Source of the DNA: Streptomyces xiamenensis
GTDB taxonomy: Bacteria > Actinomycetota > Actinomycetes > Streptomycetales > Streptomycetaceae
DNA length: 64,000 bases
Direction of reading: 5' to 3'
Assembly: GCF_000993785.3 (NCBI RefSeq)
Contig: NZ_CP009922.3
Coordinates: 372,001-436,000, forward strand
Of the stretch, positions 45,100 through 57,388 are shown piece after piece. The first letter of the stretch is position 1; every line of letters begins with the position of its first letter. The position numbers were made by a program, and so were the translations under genes. The notes under the pieces were generated by a model. That model was not told the origin of the DNA. It made no database searches and saw only the letters and a program-made list of their open reading frames with translations.

Positions 45100-46551
45100 G
45101 TGAGCGACGCACGACAGGCTGCCGGGCCGCAGACAGACACCGAGTCGACACTCGGCCTGCCGGGCGGCGAAGCGAACGAGGCAGCGGCGCGCGACGCACG
45201 GCAGGATGCCGGAGCGCGGCCGGACACCGTACCGGTGCCCGGCCCGTCGGGCCCGGAGGCGAAGGCGGTGGCCACGGGCGACGCGGTCACCCCGGCGGCG
45301 CGCGCGGCGAGCGGTACGGCCGGCGACGGCGAGGCATGGGGCCGGGTCGACGAGACGGGCACCGTGTACGTCCGCACGGCCGACGGGGAGAAGACCGTCG
45401 GCTCGTGGCAGGCCGGTTCGCCGGCCGAGGCGCTCGCGTACTTCGAGCGCAAGTACGAGGGCCTGGTCGTGGAGATCGATCTCCTGGAGCGCCGGGTGCG
45501 CACCACCGATCTGGCGTCCAAGGACGCGCAGACGGCCATCGGTCATCTGCGCGAGCAGGTGGACGCGGCCAACGTCGTGGGCGATCTGGCGGCCCTGGGG
45601 CGCCGTCTGGACCAGCTGGGCACGGTGGTCGAGGAGCGCCGTCGCGAGCGCAGGGCGGCCCGCGCCAAGCAGGGCGAGGAGGCCAGGGCCGCCAAGGAGG
45701 CGCTGGTCGCCGAGGCCGAGGAGCTGGCGGGCAGCGAGCAGTGGCGGTCGGCCGGCGAACGGCTGCGGGCCCTGGTCGACACCTGGAAGGGCCTGCCGCG
45801 GCTGGATCGCAAGGCGGACGACGAGCTGTGGCACCGCTTCTCGCAGGCTCGTTCGGCGTTCTCCAAGCGCCGCAAGGCGCACTTCGCCTCGCTGGACGCG
45901 CAGCGCGAGGAGACCCGGCGCCGCAAGGAGAAGCTGATCGGCGAGGCGGAGGCGCTGTCCACGTCCACCGACTGGGGTGTGACGGCGGCCCGCTACCGGG
46001 AGCTGATGACCGAGTGGAAGGCCGCGGGCCGCGCGCACCGGGACGCCGAGGAGGATCTGTGGACCCGCTTCCGGGCCGCGCAGGATGTCTTCTTCCAGGC
46101 CAGGAGCACGGTCTTCGCCGAACGCGACGGTGAGCAGCGGGAGAACCTGACCCGCAAGGAGGAGCTCGCCACCGAGGCGGAGAAGCTCCTGCCGATCACC
46201 AGCGTGAAGGCCGCCCGGGCGGCGCTGCGCTCCATCGGGGAGCGCTGGGAGGCCATCGGCCACGTGCCACGGGACGCCAAGAACGCCATCGAGGGCCGCT
46301 GGCACGCGGTGGAGCGGGCCGTGGCGGAGGCCGAGGAGTCCGAGTGGCGGCGCACCAACCCGGAGGCGCGGGCGCGCGCGGCGGGGCTGACCGGCCAGTT
46401 GCAGGACGCGGTGGACAAGCTGCGCCGGCAGGCCGACCAGGCGCGCGCGGCGGGCAACACCGCCAAGGCGGACAAGCTGGAGCGGGAGCTGGCGGGCCGG
46501 CAGGCGCTGCTGGACCAGGCGTTGAAGGGCCTGGCCGAGTTCGGCGGCTGA
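45100..46551 (+). CDS. DUF349 coiled-coil protein
   Basis: The 483-residue product has a variable Ala/Gly-rich N-terminus (1-75) followed by a core start WGRVDETGTVYVRTADGEK and repeated DUF349 helical modules, each with the W-x(n)-LxRxxDDELWHRF pattern: TWKGLPRLDRKADDELWHRF, EWKAAGRAHRDAEEDLWTRF and ERWEAIGHVPRDAKNAIEGR. Its function is unestablished. The GTG at 45100 has GGGAGG 4 nt upstream; an ATG at 45040 is an alternative. It is convergent with relA, from which a strong hairpin separates it, a pairing I recall from other Streptomyces. Confidence 0.87.
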   Translation: MSDARQAAGPQTDTESTLGLPGGEANEAAARDARQDAGARPDTVPVPGPSGPEAKAVATGDAVTPAARAASGTAGDGEAWGRVDETGTVYVRTADGEKTVGSWQAGSPAEALAYFERKYEGLVVEIDLLERRVRTTDLASKDAQTAIGHLREQVDAANVVGDLAALGRRLDQLGTVVEERRRERRAARAKQGEEARAAKEALVAEAEELAGSEQWRSAGERLRALVDTWKGLPRLDRKADDELWHRFSQARSAFSKRRKAHFASLDAQREETRRRKEKLIGEAEALSTSTDWGVTAARYRELMTEWKAAGRAHRDAEEDLWTRFRAAQDVFFQARSTVFAERDGEQRENLTRKEELATEAEKLLPITSVKAARAALRSIGERWEAIGHVPRDAKNAIEGRWHAVERAVAEAEESEWRRTNPEARARAAGLTGQLQDAVDKLRRQADQARAAGNTAKADKLERELAGRQALLDQALKGLAEFGG

Positions 46552-46562
46552 GCGGGCAGCAT

Positions 46563-46619
46563 GCGAACGGCGGTGGCCCCCGTACGGAAGAACTCCGTAC
46601 GGGGGCCACCGCCGTTCGC
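46563..46619. terminator. 26-bp perfect bidirectional terminator between the DUF349 gene and relA
   Basis: A perfect 26-bp inverted repeat surrounds a 5-nt loop (AGAAC), with arms 46563-46588 and 46594-46619. It starts 11 nt after the DUF349 stop and ends 2 nt before the relA stop codon on the other strand. Confidence 0.88.
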
Positions 46620-46621
46620 CG

Positions 46622-49051
<2,430 letters not shown>

Positions 49052-49234
49052 GGGCACTCCTTCTCGGGCCCTGTCCCGCCCGGGGGCGGTCGGGACAGGG
49101 AGCGGTACTCCGGGCCACGGGGGGCCCAAGGAGAGTCCGGCCGGGAAACGATCGGACTGCCATGGTAACGAGCCTAGGCCAACCCTTCCCGCCGGGCGCC
49201 GTGCGGGCGGACGGCGCGGGGCCCCGGACGCGCA

Positions 49235-49273
49235 AGCGCCCCGGAACCGTGCCGGGCACGGTTCCGGGGCGCT
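49235..49273 (-). terminator. Perfect 19-bp hairpin after apt
   Basis: AGCGCCCCGGAACCGTGCC and its exact complement flank a single base, 12 nt after the apt stop. It lies before relA and probably lowers read-through from the sec-apt genes into relA. Confidence 0.75.
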
Positions 49274-49284
49274 CAGGCCCGCTC

Positions 49285-49845
49285 TCAGAGCGTGATGAGG
49301 GAGTGCAGCGGGGCGCCGTCCAGCTCGGACAGCACCCGGTCGCGGCCGGCGAGGAAGGACAGCTCCAGCAGCACCGCGAGCCCTGCCACCTGGGCACCGG
49401 CCCGGCGGATCAGCCGCAGTGCCGCCTCGGCGGTCCCGCCGGTGGCCAGCACGTCGTCGATCACCAGCACCCGGTCGTGGGTGCTGAGGTCCTCGGCGTG
49501 GATCTCGATCTCCGCCGTGCCGTACTCCAGCTCGTAGCGCTGCCCGAGGGTGGCGCCGGGGAGCTTGCCCGCCTTGCGGGCGGGGATGAAGCCGGTCCCG
49601 GCGCGTACGGCCACCGGGGCGGCCAGGATGAAGCCGCGGGCCTCCAGGGCGACCACCTTGGTGGCGCCGCTGGTCAGAGCGATCTCCGCCAGAGCGTCGG
49701 TGAGGGCGCCGAAGGCCACCGGATCGGCGAGCAGTGGGGTGATGTCCTTGAAGACCACGCCCGGCTCGGGGTAGTCCGGCACATCACGGATGCGGTCGAG
49801 CAGCAGTTCCCGCAGCCCGGCCGCGTCGGGGGTCACCGAGGTCAC
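49285..49845 (-). CDS. apt: Adenine phosphoribosyltransferase
   Basis: Salvages adenine to AMP with PRPP. The 186-residue product contains [37 protein letters not shown], and the PRPP-binding loop [20 protein letters not shown]. The GTG start is 4 nt after the secF stop, and an in-frame GTG four codons later is an alternative. The secD-secF-apt-relA order is conserved in actinomycetes, tying purine salvage to ppGpp metabolism. Confidence 0.95.
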   Translation of the reverse strand: MTSVTPDAAGLRELLLDRIRDVPDYPEPGVVFKDITPLLADPVAFGALTDALAEIALTSGATKVVALEARGFILAAPVAVRAGTGFIPARKAGKLPGATLGQRYELEYGTAEIEIHAEDLSTHDRVLVIDDVLATGGTAEAALRLIRRAGAQVAGLAVLLELSFLAGRDRVLSELDGAPLHSLITL

Positions 49846-49849
49846 CGGT

Positions 49850-50980
49850 TCACCGCCGCTTTCCGGACGGGCGGTTGCGGCCCCGGGAACGGGAGACCGG
49901 CTGGCGGCGCGGACCGACCACGGCGCCGGCCGCGCTCTCGTCGTCGCCCGCGTCCTGGGGCGGGTCGTCGGCCTCGGCCTCGGACACCGTGCCGGTGTTC
50001 TCCTCCGCCTCGCGCTTCGCCCGCTTGGCCAGCACCTTCTTGTCGTGCGCCTTGATCGAGGGCTCGTGCATCTTGAAGTCGGCGACCATCGGGGTGGCGA
50101 TCACGATGGAGGAGTAGGCACCGGCCGTCAGACCCACGAACAGCGACAGCGCGATGTCGTTGAGCATCCCGCCGCCCAGGACCCCGCCGCCGATGAACAG
50201 CAGCGCGGCCACCGGCAGCAGCGCGACGACCGAGGTGTTGATCGACCGCACCAGGGTGCCGTTGAGGGACCGGTTGGCCAGCTCGCCGTAGGTGTAGTTG
50301 GTCTGCTTGGTGAAGTTCTTCGTGGTCTCCTTCAGACCGTCGAAGACGACCACCGTGTCGTACAGCGAGTAGCCGAGGATGGTCAGCAGACCGATCACCG
50401 TGCCCGGGGTGACCTCGAAGCCCACCAGCGCGTACACCCCGACCGTGATGGTGAGGTCGTGGATGAGCGCGATCAGCGCCGCCATGGCCATGCGCCACTC
50501 GAAGGCGATGGCGAGGTAGATCACCACCAGCACCATGAAGATGGCGAGCCCCTGCCACGCCTTGTTGGCGATCTGGGAGCCCCAGCTGGGGCCGACCAGT
50601 TCCGCGTTCAGCTCCTGGGTGGGGATGCCCAGCTCTTCGGCGAGTGCCTCACGGGTGATGTTGGACTGATCGGTGTCCAGACCGGAGACCTGGATCCGCA
50701 GCGACCCGTCGTTGCCCAGGGACTGCACCAGGGCCTGGCTGCCGGACGCCTCCTCGGCGACCTCCCTGGCCCGCTCCACGCTGACATCGGTGGCCTCCGT
50801 GGTGAAGACCGCCCCGCCCTCGAACTCCACGCCCATGTGCAGGCCCCGGACTCCGAGGCCGGCGAAGGCGAGGATCGTGATGAGGATGGAGACGCCGTAC
50901 CACAGCCGGCGCTTGCCGACGAAGTCGTAGCCGATCTCACCGCGGTGGAGCTTGGCTCCGATATCACCGAGCCGTGACAT
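49850..50980 (-). CDS. secF: Protein translocase subunit SecF
   Basis: Partner of SecD in using proton-motive force to complete protein export. The 376-residue product has six predicted membrane segments: an N-terminal one (YGVSILITILAFAGLGV), an extracellular loop with GVEFEGGAVFTTEATD, and the C-terminal set with ALIHDLTITVGVYALVGFE and LGYSLYDTVVVFDGLKE (conserved RND-type proton-path Asp). The Ser-Arg-Leu-Gly start lies 1 nt after the secD stop. The long charged C-terminal tail (KRAKREAEENTGTVSEAEAD) is cytoplasmic and probably disordered. Confidence 0.96.
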   Translation of the reverse strand: MSRLGDIGAKLHRGEIGYDFVGKRRLWYGVSILITILAFAGLGVRGLHMGVEFEGGAVFTTEATDVSVERAREVAEEASGSQALVQSLGNDGSLRIQVSGLDTDQSNITREALAEELGIPTQELNAELVGPSWGSQIANKAWQGLAIFMVLVVIYLAIAFEWRMAMAALIALIHDLTITVGVYALVGFEVTPGTVIGLLTILGYSLYDTVVVFDGLKETTKNFTKQTNYTYGELANRSLNGTLVRSINTSVVALLPVAALLFIGGGVLGGGMLNDIALSLFVGLTAGAYSSIVIATPMVADFKMHEPSIKAHDKKVLAKRAKREAEENTGTVSEAEADDPPQDAGDDESAAGAVVGPRRQPVSRSRGRNRPSGKRR

Positions 50981-50981
50981 C

Positions 50982-52826
50982 TCACGCCTCCTTCGGGTCG
51001 CTGGGAACGGTGACCGGCTTGTAGCTGCGGCGGATCGGGGGCTGGATGCCCAGACGCTTGGGGTCGAGCCCGGACCAGGGGTGGCCGCCGGAGAAGAACT
51101 TCTTCTTGGCCAGGATCGTCATGACCGGCTTGGTGAACAGGAAGACCACCACGACATCCAGGGCCGTGGTCAGACCCAGGGTGAAGGCGAAGCCCTGCAC
51201 CTTGCCGACCGAGACCACGAAGAGCACGGCCGCCGCCAGGAACGAGACGAAGTCGGAGACCAGGATGGTGCGCCGGGCGCGTGGCCAGCCCCGCTCCACG
51301 GCGGTGCGCAGCGTACGGCCCTCGCGGATCTCGTCCCTTATGCGTTCGAAGTAGACGATGAAGGAGTCGGCGGTGATACCGATGGCGACGATCGCGCCGC
51401 AGACGGCCGGCAGGTTCAGCGCGAAGCCGATGGCCGGGCCGAGCAGGGCCATGATCGAGTAGGTGAGGATGCCGGAGACCACCAGCGAGGCGAGCGCGAT
51501 CAGCGCCAGACCCCGGTAGTAGACGAGCATGTAGAGCACCACCAGGGCGAGACCGATCCCACCCGCGATCAGACCGGCCTTCAGCTGCTCACCGCCCAGC
51601 ATGGGCGACACGGTGGTGACGCTGGACTCCTCGAAGGTCAGCGGCAGCGCGCCGAACTTCAGAACGTTCGCCAGGTTCTCGGCGCTCTCCTGGTCGAAGG
51701 TGCCGGAGATCTCGGCGTTACCGCCGGACAGCCGCTGGTTGACGCTGGGCGCGGAGACCGTCTCGCCGTCCAGCACGATGGCGAACTGGTTTTGCGGCGA
51801 GGGCAGGGCGGCCAGCTCGCCGGTGACGTCCGCGAACTGGTCGGCGCCGGAGTTGGTGAACTCCATCTGGACGATCCAGCCCTGACCGCGCTGGGTCTCG
51901 TAGATCGCGTTGGCGCTGCTCACACCGGTGCCGGGCACGGCGACCGGGCCCAGGGCGTACTTGTACAGGCCATCCGTGTCACAGGAGACGATGGGCTGGT
52001 CGGTGTCCGCCTGGGCGGCCGCCTCACGGGCGGCGTTCCGGGAGTCGTCGGTGGAGCAGTCGAGCGCCTCGAGGCGGGCCTGGAGATCCGCGGCCTCCTG
52101 CTGGGCCGGGTCGGTGGCGGGGTCCTCTGCGGTGTCGCCGGAGTCGTCCGTGGCGGCGTCATCCGTACGGAAGGAGGCGTTGGAGGCGGTGGCGGCGCCG
52201 CTGCCGGACGGGGCCAGGCTCTGGTCCGTGGTGCCCTCGCCCTGGTCGCCGTTCCCACCCTCGTCCCCGGTGTCGCCGGTGTCCGCGCTGTCCCCGGTGT
52301 CGGCGGATTCCTCGCCCTGGCCGGCGTCCTCGTCCGTGCCCGGGTCGGTGCCGTCACCCTGATCGGTGCCGTCACCGCCGTCGTCGGGCAGCGGGAGCGC
52401 CGAGCCCACCGAGAGCACCGGCCGGAAGCCCAGTTCGGCGGTGGTGCCGACCTGCTGCCTGGCCTGTTCGCTGTCGGTGCCCTTGGGGATGTTGACGATG
52501 ATGTTCCGGTCGCCCTGGGTCTGGACCTCGGCTTCCTGGACACCCAGACCGTTGACCCGGCGCTCGATGATCGAGACGGCGGTGTTCAGATTGGTCGGGT
52601 TGATCGCGGACTGGTTCTTCTCGTCCGTCGTCGCCGAGAGCGTGATGCTGGTGCCCCCGGCCAGGTCGATGCCCAGCCGCGGGGTGGTGTGCCCGGAGGC
52701 GAACATCCCCGCCGTGAGCCCCGCCACGATCAGCACGATCAGCACCAGGGGGCGCCACGGCTTCCCCTGACCTCCGGACAGGTCCCGCTTCCTGGGGGAC
52801 CGGAAGTCGTTCTTCGGTGTCGCCAC
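50982..52826 (-). CDS. secD: Protein translocase subunit SecD, with acidic low-complexity insertion
   Basis: RND-type export motor subunit. The 614-residue product has an N-terminal membrane segment (residues 26-45), the P1 extracellular region (LGIDLAGGTSITLSA; SIIERRVNGLGVQEAEVQTQ), and C-terminal membrane segments with LPAVCGAIVAIGITADSFIV. Residues about 147-245 are an unusual acidic, Asp/Gly/Thr-rich stretch (TDQGDGTDPGTDEDAGQGEE and SADTGDSADTGDTGDEGG) inside P1. I recall that other Streptomyces SecD proteins also carry variable inserts here. It lies 116 nt after yajC and is followed by secF. Confidence 0.95.
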   Translation of the reverse strand: MATPKNDFRSPRKRDLSGGQGKPWRPLVLIVLIVAGLTAGMFASGHTTPRLGIDLAGGTSITLSATTDEKNQSAINPTNLNTAVSIIERRVNGLGVQEAEVQTQGDRNIIVNIPKGTDSEQARQQVGTTAELGFRPVLSVGSALPLPDDGGDGTDQGDGTDPGTDEDAGQGEESADTGDSADTGDTGDEGGNGDQGEGTTDQSLAPSGSGAATASNASFRTDDAATDDSGDTAEDPATDPAQQEAADLQARLEALDCSTDDSRNAAREAAAQADTDQPIVSCDTDGLYKYALGPVAVPGTGVSSANAIYETQRGQGWIVQMEFTNSGADQFADVTGELAALPSPQNQFAIVLDGETVSAPSVNQRLSGGNAEISGTFDQESAENLANVLKFGALPLTFEESSVTTVSPMLGGEQLKAGLIAGGIGLALVVLYMLVYYRGLALIALASLVVSGILTYSIMALLGPAIGFALNLPAVCGAIVAIGITADSFIVYFERIRDEIREGRTLRTAVERGWPRARRTILVSDFVSFLAAAVLFVVSVGKVQGFAFTLGLTTALDVVVVFLFTKPVMTILAKKKFFSGGHPWSGLDPKRLGIQPPIRRSYKPVTVPSDPKEA

Positions 52827-52942
52827 CTTCTCGTCTCTCTCTGCCTACGACCCGCGCCCGGTGCCGGCCACGCGGACGGGCGGGGTGATGGACGGGCGGA
52901 CCGGTACGCCCGTGCCCCGGCGGGGCGGGCGGCACCGGCGGC

Positions 52943-53413
52943 TCAGGACTTGGTGGACCCGTTCTCCCCGTCGCGCGTGGAGTCATCGGTCTTGGACTCG
53001 CCGTCGGCGGCGGCCTCGGCGCCGTCCTTCTTCCCCAGCTCGACCCGGTCCGCGTCATCCGCGTCGGTGCCCTCGGTCAGGGAGGAGGCGTCGTCCGGCA
53101 CGACGGGGGCGTCCTCGTCGTCGTACGGCGACTCACCGCTCAGGATGCGCTGGTACTCGTCGTCGTCGAGCACCGCCCCGATCGCGTTCTTGGCGAACAG
53201 GGCCTGCACGCCGGAGGAGAGCTCCAGGAGGACGGTGTCCTCCCGCACCTCCTTGACCTCGGCATACATCCCGCCGATGGTCCGCACACCGGTGCCGGGC
53301 TCCATCGAGTCACGCATTTCCATGGCCTGCCGCTGCCGGTTCTTGGCCGACCGCGACATCAGGAACATGACGCCGATGAGAAGAATGAAGGGGAAGAGAA
53401 AAGCGATATCCAC
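52943..53413 (-). CDS. yajC: Preprotein translocase subunit YajC
   Basis: Small SecDF-associated membrane protein. The 156-residue product has one N-terminal membrane segment (DIAFLFPFILLIGVMFLMSR), the YajC core (SMEPGTGVRTIGGMYAEVKE and ELSSGVQALFAKNAIGAVLD), and an acidic C-terminal tail of about 60 residues. GTG start. Order yajC-secD-secF is conserved; ruvB lies 161 nt upstream, so yajC may begin its own transcript. Confidence 0.93.
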   Translation of the reverse strand: MDIAFLFPFILLIGVMFLMSRSAKNRQRQAMEMRDSMEPGTGVRTIGGMYAEVKEVREDTVLLELSSGVQALFAKNAIGAVLDDDEYQRILSGESPYDDEDAPVVPDDASSLTEGTDADDADRVELGKKDGAEAAADGESKTDDSTRDGENGSTKS

Positions 53414-53574
53414 GGTGGAGGAATTTCCTTCGTATAACCGCTGACGCGGCCGTGTATTCGGGGGGCGGGGGCGCCGTCCGGGTCGGATGACGTCGGCGGA
53501 GTCTAACGAGGCTGCGCCTGGGGAACAACGTCTCGGATGCTATCGGAGTTCCGTTCCAGCGTAAGCCCGTGCGA

Positions 53575-54645
53575 TCAGGACTCGAACAAGCCTTCTGGTG
53601 GCCCGCCGACCGCCGCCGTGCCCTGCGGAGGCCGCAGTCCGAGGTGCTCCCAGGCGGCGGGGGTGGCCACCCGGCCCCGGGGGGTACGCGCCAGCAGTCC
53701 CTCGCGTACCAGGAACGGCTCGGCGACCTCCTCGACGGTCTCCCGCTCCTCCCCCACCGCCACGGCCAGCGTGGACAGGCCCACCGGGCCCCCGCCGAAC
53801 AGCTTCAGCAGCGCTTCCAGGACGGAGCGGTCCAGCCGGTCAAGGCCCCGGCCGTCCACCTCGAAGACCGCCAGGGCCCGGGACGCCGCCTCCCGCGTGA
53901 CCACCCCGTCCCCCTTGACCTGGGCGTAGTCCCGCACCCGGCGCAGCAGCCGGTTCGCGATGCGGGGGGTTCCCCGGGAGCGGCCGGCGATCTCCGCCGC
54001 TCCGCCGTCGGTGGTCTCCACCTCCAGCAGCCGCGCGGAGCGCTGGATCACCCGCTCCAGTTCGGCGGGGGCGTAGAACTCCATGTGGCCGGTGAAGCCG
54101 AAGCGGTCGCGCAGCGGCGGTGGCAGCAGTCCGGCCCGGGTGGTGGCCCCGACCAGGGTGAAGGGCGGCAGCTCCAGCGGGATGGCGGTGGCACCGGGGC
54201 CCTTGCCGACGATGACGTCGACCCGGAAATCCTCCATGGCCATGTAGAGCATTTCCTCGGCCGGCCGGGACATCCGGTGGATCTCGTCGAGGAACAGCAC
54301 CTCGCCCTCGGTGAGCGAGGACAGGATCGCGGCGAGATCACCGGCGTGCTGGATGGCGGGCCCCGAGGTGATGCGGATGGGGGCGCCCATCTCGGCGGCG
54401 ATGATCAGGGACAGCGTGGTCTTGCCGAGCCCGGGGGCACCCGAGAGCAGCACGTGGTCGGCGGTGCCGCCGCGAGCACGGGCGGCGCGCAGCACCAGGT
54501 CCAGTTGCTCACGGACCTTGGGCTGGCCGACGAATTCCGTCAGGTCCTTGGGCCGCAGCGCGGCCTCTGCCGCCAGTTCCTCCCCCTCGGCGGTGGCGCC
54601 CACCAGCCGGCCGGTGTCCTGCGGTGGCTCTTCGTCCCAGTTCAT
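53575..54645 (-). CDS. ruvB: Holliday-junction branch-migration ATPase RuvB
   Basis: Hexameric motor that drives branch migration with RuvA. The 356-residue product has [20 protein letters not shown], Walker [21 protein letters not shown], Walker [16 protein letters not shown], the arginine-finger region [19 protein letters not shown] and the C-terminal winged helix with [18 protein letters not shown]. It follows ruvA by 37 nt in the ruvC-ruvA-ruvB operon. Confidence 0.97.
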   Translation of the reverse strand: MNWDEEPPQDTGRLVGATAEGEELAAEAALRPKDLTEFVGQPKVREQLDLVLRAARARGGTADHVLLSGAPGLGKTTLSLIIAAEMGAPIRITSGPAIQHAGDLAAILSSLTEGEVLFLDEIHRMSRPAEEMLYMAMEDFRVDVIVGKGPGATAIPLELPPFTLVGATTRAGLLPPPLRDRFGFTGHMEFYAPAELERVIQRSARLLEVETTDGGAAEIAGRSRGTPRIANRLLRRVRDYAQVKGDGVVTREAASRALAVFEVDGRGLDRLDRSVLEALLKLFGGGPVGLSTLAVAVGEERETVEEVAEPFLVREGLLARTPRGRVATPAAWEHLGLRPPQGTAAVGGPPEGLFES

Positions 54646-54682
54646 CGGGGCTGTCCTCGTCTTCTTCCGGATGGCCCCGTGC

Positions 54683-55309
54683 TCAGCGGGCGCGGTTGAG
54701 GGTCTGCAGGGCCGCGCGCAGCAGGCGCGGGACCGGGACCGGGGTGCCGTCGGCGGCGACCGACTCGGCCTGCGGGGCGATCGTCGCGATCGCCTCCTCG
54801 GCCTCCCGGGGGGCGTACCCCAGGCCGGTGAGCGCGGTCATCAGCTGCTCGCGCCAGTCGGGCGGACCCGAGAGGGCGGGGGCGGCGGGACTGCGGGGGC
54901 CGCCGACCGGCTCGCCGAGCCGGTCCTTGAGCTCGAGGAGGAGCTTCTGCGCCCCTTTCTTCCCGATGCCGGGGACGGCGGTCAGCGCCTTCTCGTCCCC
55001 GGCGGCGATCGCCCGGCGCAGTCCGTCCGGGCTGTGCACCGCGAGCATGGCCTGGGCCAGGCGGGGCCCGACGCCGGAGGCGGTCTGGAGCAGCTCGAAG
55101 ACCTGCCGCTCGTCGTCGTCGGCGAATCCGTACAGGGTCAGGGAGTCCTCGCGGACCACCAGCGAGGTGGCCAGGCGGGCCTTCTCCCCCACCCGCAGCG
55201 CGGCGAGGGTGCCCGGGGTGCACTGCACGGCCATACCGACGCCGCCGACCTCCACCACGGCGATGTCGGGGGCGAGGGCGGCGACGGGTCCTTGGACAAA
55301 GGCGATCAC
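54683..55309 (-). CDS. ruvA: Holliday-junction-binding protein RuvA
   Basis: Tetramer that holds the junction and loads RuvB. The 208-residue product has the OB-fold domain ([20 protein letters not shown]), two helix-hairpin-helix motifs ([20 protein letters not shown] and [20 protein letters not shown]) and the C-terminal RuvB-binding domain ([20 protein letters not shown]), joined by an Ala/Pro-rich linker. The GTG at 55309 overlaps the ruvC stop by 4 nt and gives the usual start. Confidence 0.95.
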   Translation of the reverse strand: MIAFVQGPVAALAPDIAVVEVGGVGMAVQCTPGTLAALRVGEKARLATSLVVREDSLTLYGFADDDERQVFELLQTASGVGPRLAQAMLAVHSPDGLRRAIAAGDEKALTAVPGIGKKGAQKLLLELKDRLGEPVGGPRSPAAPALSGPPDWREQLMTALTGLGYAPREAEEAIATIAPQAESVAADGTPVPVPRLLRAALQTLNRAR

Positions 55310-55869
55310 GGTTCGATGGTGCCCTTCGCAACTCGTACGGGCGGGGTGCGCCGCGCGCCGGGGGCGGCCGCGGTGGCCCGCGCCAGCCGCTGCTGGGCGG
55401 CGCCGCGCCAGATGTGACAGATGGCCAGGGCGAGCGCGTCGGCGGCGTCGGCCGGTTTCGGTGGTGCCGACAGCCGCAGCAGCCGGGTGACCATGGCGCC
55501 GACCTGGTCCTTGTCGGCCCGGCCGCTGCCGGTGACGGCGGCCTTGACCTCGCTGGGGGTGTGCAGGGCCACCGGCAGGCCGCGCCGGGCGGCGCACAGC
55601 ATGGCCACGGCGCTGGCCTGGGCGGTGCCCATCACGGTGCGCACATTGTGCTGGCTGAAGACCCGTTCCACCGCGACCGCCTCGGGTCGGTGCTCATCGA
55701 GCCATTCCTCGATACCGCGCTCGATGAGCACCAGCCGCTCGGGGGTGTCGCGCTCGGCGGGGGTACGGACCACGCCGACCGCCACCATCCGCAGCGGACG
55801 CCCGGCGACGCCGTCCACCACGCCGACCCCGCAGCGGGTCAGCCCCGGGTCCACACCCAATACCCGCAC
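55306..55869 (-). CDS. ruvC: Holliday-junction resolvase RuvC
   Basis: Cuts junctions symmetrically. The 187-residue product has the catalytic acidic residues in [35 protein letters not shown], and [14 protein letters not shown]. The GTG at 55869 with a GAGGGAG site gives the normal start RVLGVDPG; the frame is open further upstream without family similarity. First of the ruvCAB operon and 82 nt after yebC. Confidence 0.96.
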   Translation of the reverse strand: MRVLGVDPGLTRCGVGVVDGVAGRPLRMVAVGVVRTPAERDTPERLVLIERGIEEWLDEHRPEAVAVERVFSQHNVRTVMGTAQASAVAMLCAARRGLPVALHTPSEVKAAVTGSGRADKDQVGAMVTRLLRLSAPPKPADAADALALAICHIWRGAAQQRLARATAAAPGARRTPPVRVAKGTIEP

Positions 55870-55951
55870 CGCACTCCCTCGCTCCCCGTGCCGTGACCGG
55901 CACTTTGGCCGAAGGCTATCGGGCGGCACTGACAAGGAGGGTGAGCGGGCG

Positions 55952-56704
55952 TCAGGCGTCGACCTTCGCCATGATGTCGTCGGCGACGTCGAAGTTGGCG
56001 AAGACGTTCTGCACGTCGTCGCTGTCCTCCAGCGCGTCGATCAGCTTGAAGATCTTGCGCGCGCCGTCCTCGTCCAGCTCCACCTGCATGGTGGGCAGGA
56101 AGCTGGCGTCGGCCGAGTCGTAGTCGATGCCGGCGTCCTGGAGGGCGGTGCGCACCGCGACCAGGTCGGTGGCCTCGCTGACCACCTCGAAGGACTCGCC
56201 GAGGTCGTTGACCTCCTCGGCCCCGGCCTCCAGCACGGCGTCCAGCACGTCGTCCTCGGCGCGGTCGGCCTTGGGGACGATGATGACGCCCTTGCGGTTG
56301 AACAGGTACGACACGGAGCCCGGGTCGGCCATCGAGCCGCCGTTGCGGGTCATGGCGACGCGCACGTCCGAGGCGGCCCGGTTGCGGTTGTCGGTGAGGC
56401 ACTCGATGAGCACCGCGACGCCGTTGGGACCGTAACCCTCGTACATGATCGTCTGATAGTCGGCGCCGCCCGCCTCAAGACCGGCACCGCGTTTGACGGC
56501 GCGGTCGATGTTGGTGTTCGGGACGGAGTTCTTCTTCGCCTTCTGCACGGCGTCGTACAGCGTGGGGTTGCCGTCCAGATCGGCACCGCCGGTCCGGGCC
56601 GCGACCTCGATGTTCTTGATCAGCTTGGCGAAGAGCTTGCCGCGCTTGGCATCGATCACGGCCTTCTTGTGCTTCGTGGTAGCCCACTTAGAGTGGCCGG
56701 ACAC
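55952..56704 (-). CDS. yebC: YebC/TACO1-family protein
   Basis: Long annotated as a transcriptional regulator of ruvC; members are now known also to help translation of proline-rich stretches. The 250-residue product begins [20 protein letters not shown] and has [20 protein letters not shown] and [23 protein letters not shown] start. It lies between pdxT and ruvC, the conserved pdxS-pdxT-yebC-ruvCAB order of actinobacteria. Which of the two roles it has here cannot be said from sequence. Confidence 0.95.
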   Translation of the reverse strand: MSGHSKWATTKHKKAVIDAKRGKLFAKLIKNIEVAARTGGADLDGNPTLYDAVQKAKKNSVPNTNIDRAVKRGAGLEAGGADYQTIMYEGYGPNGVAVLIECLTDNRNRAASDVRVAMTRNGGSMADPGSVSYLFNRKGVIIVPKADRAEDDVLDAVLEAGAEEVNDLGESFEVVSEATDLVAVRTALQDAGIDYDSADASFLPTMQVELDEDGARKIFKLIDALEDSDDVQNVFANFDVADDIMAKVDA

Positions 56705-56765
56705 AGCCTTGCTCCTTCAGATGTCACCAACAGAAACCAGTGCCGGCGATCCTACCGCCAGCGGG

Positions 56766-57383
56766 TCAATCCGCCCGCCGCACCATCTCGGTGAACAGCG
56801 CGTGGACCCGGTGGTCGCCGGTCAGCTCCGGGTGGAAGGCCGTGGCCAGCAGGTTTCCCTGCCGTACCGCGACCGGATGGCCCTCGTGGCGGGCCAGCGC
56901 CGTGGCACCGGCGCCCAGCGACTCCACCCACGGTGCGCGGATGAACACCCCGTGCACGGGGCCGCCGCTCACCCCTTCGAGGTCGACGGCGGCCTCGAAG
57001 GACTCGTTCTGCCGGCCGAAGGCGTTGCGGCGCACGATCATGTCGATGCCGCCGATGGTCTCCTGGCCCGAGCGCGGGTCGAGGATCTTGTCGGCGAGCA
57101 GGATCATGCCGGCGCAGGAGCCGTAGACGGGCAGCCCGGCCCGTACCCGCTCGCGCAGCGGCTCCAGCAGGCCGAAGGCGGTGGCCAGTTTGGAGATCGT
57201 GGTGGACTCCCCGCCGGGGAGCACCAGGCCCTGCACCGCGTCGAGCTCGGCGGGGCGGCGGACGGCCCTGGCCTCGGCGCCCACGGCGGTGAGCGCGGCG
57301 AGGTGTTCGCGCACGTCGCCCTGGAGGGCGAGCACGCCCACCACCGGGGCGGTGGGCGTGCTCGTGGAGGGTGTCGCAGTCAT
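56766..57383 (-). CDS. pdxT: Pyridoxal 5'-phosphate synthase glutaminase subunit PdxT
   Basis: Releases ammonia from glutamine for PdxS. The 205-residue class I amidotransferase has [18 protein letters not shown], the oxyanion motif [16 protein letters not shown], the nucleophile in [16 protein letters not shown] and the His-Glu pair in [13 protein letters not shown]. The ATG at 57383 is 5 nt after the pdxS stop and gives a short Thr/Pro/Ser-rich lead ([12 protein letters not shown]) before the domain. Confidence 0.95.
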   Translation of the reverse strand: MTATPSTSTPTAPVVGVLALQGDVREHLAALTAVGAEARAVRRPAELDAVQGLVLPGGESTTISKLATAFGLLEPLRERVRAGLPVYGSCAGMILLADKILDPRSGQETIGGIDMIVRRNAFGRQNESFEAAVDLEGVSGGPVHGVFIRAPWVESLGAGATALARHEGHPVAVRQGNLLATAFHPELTGDHRVHALFTEMVRRAD

Positions 57384-57388
57384 CGCGC

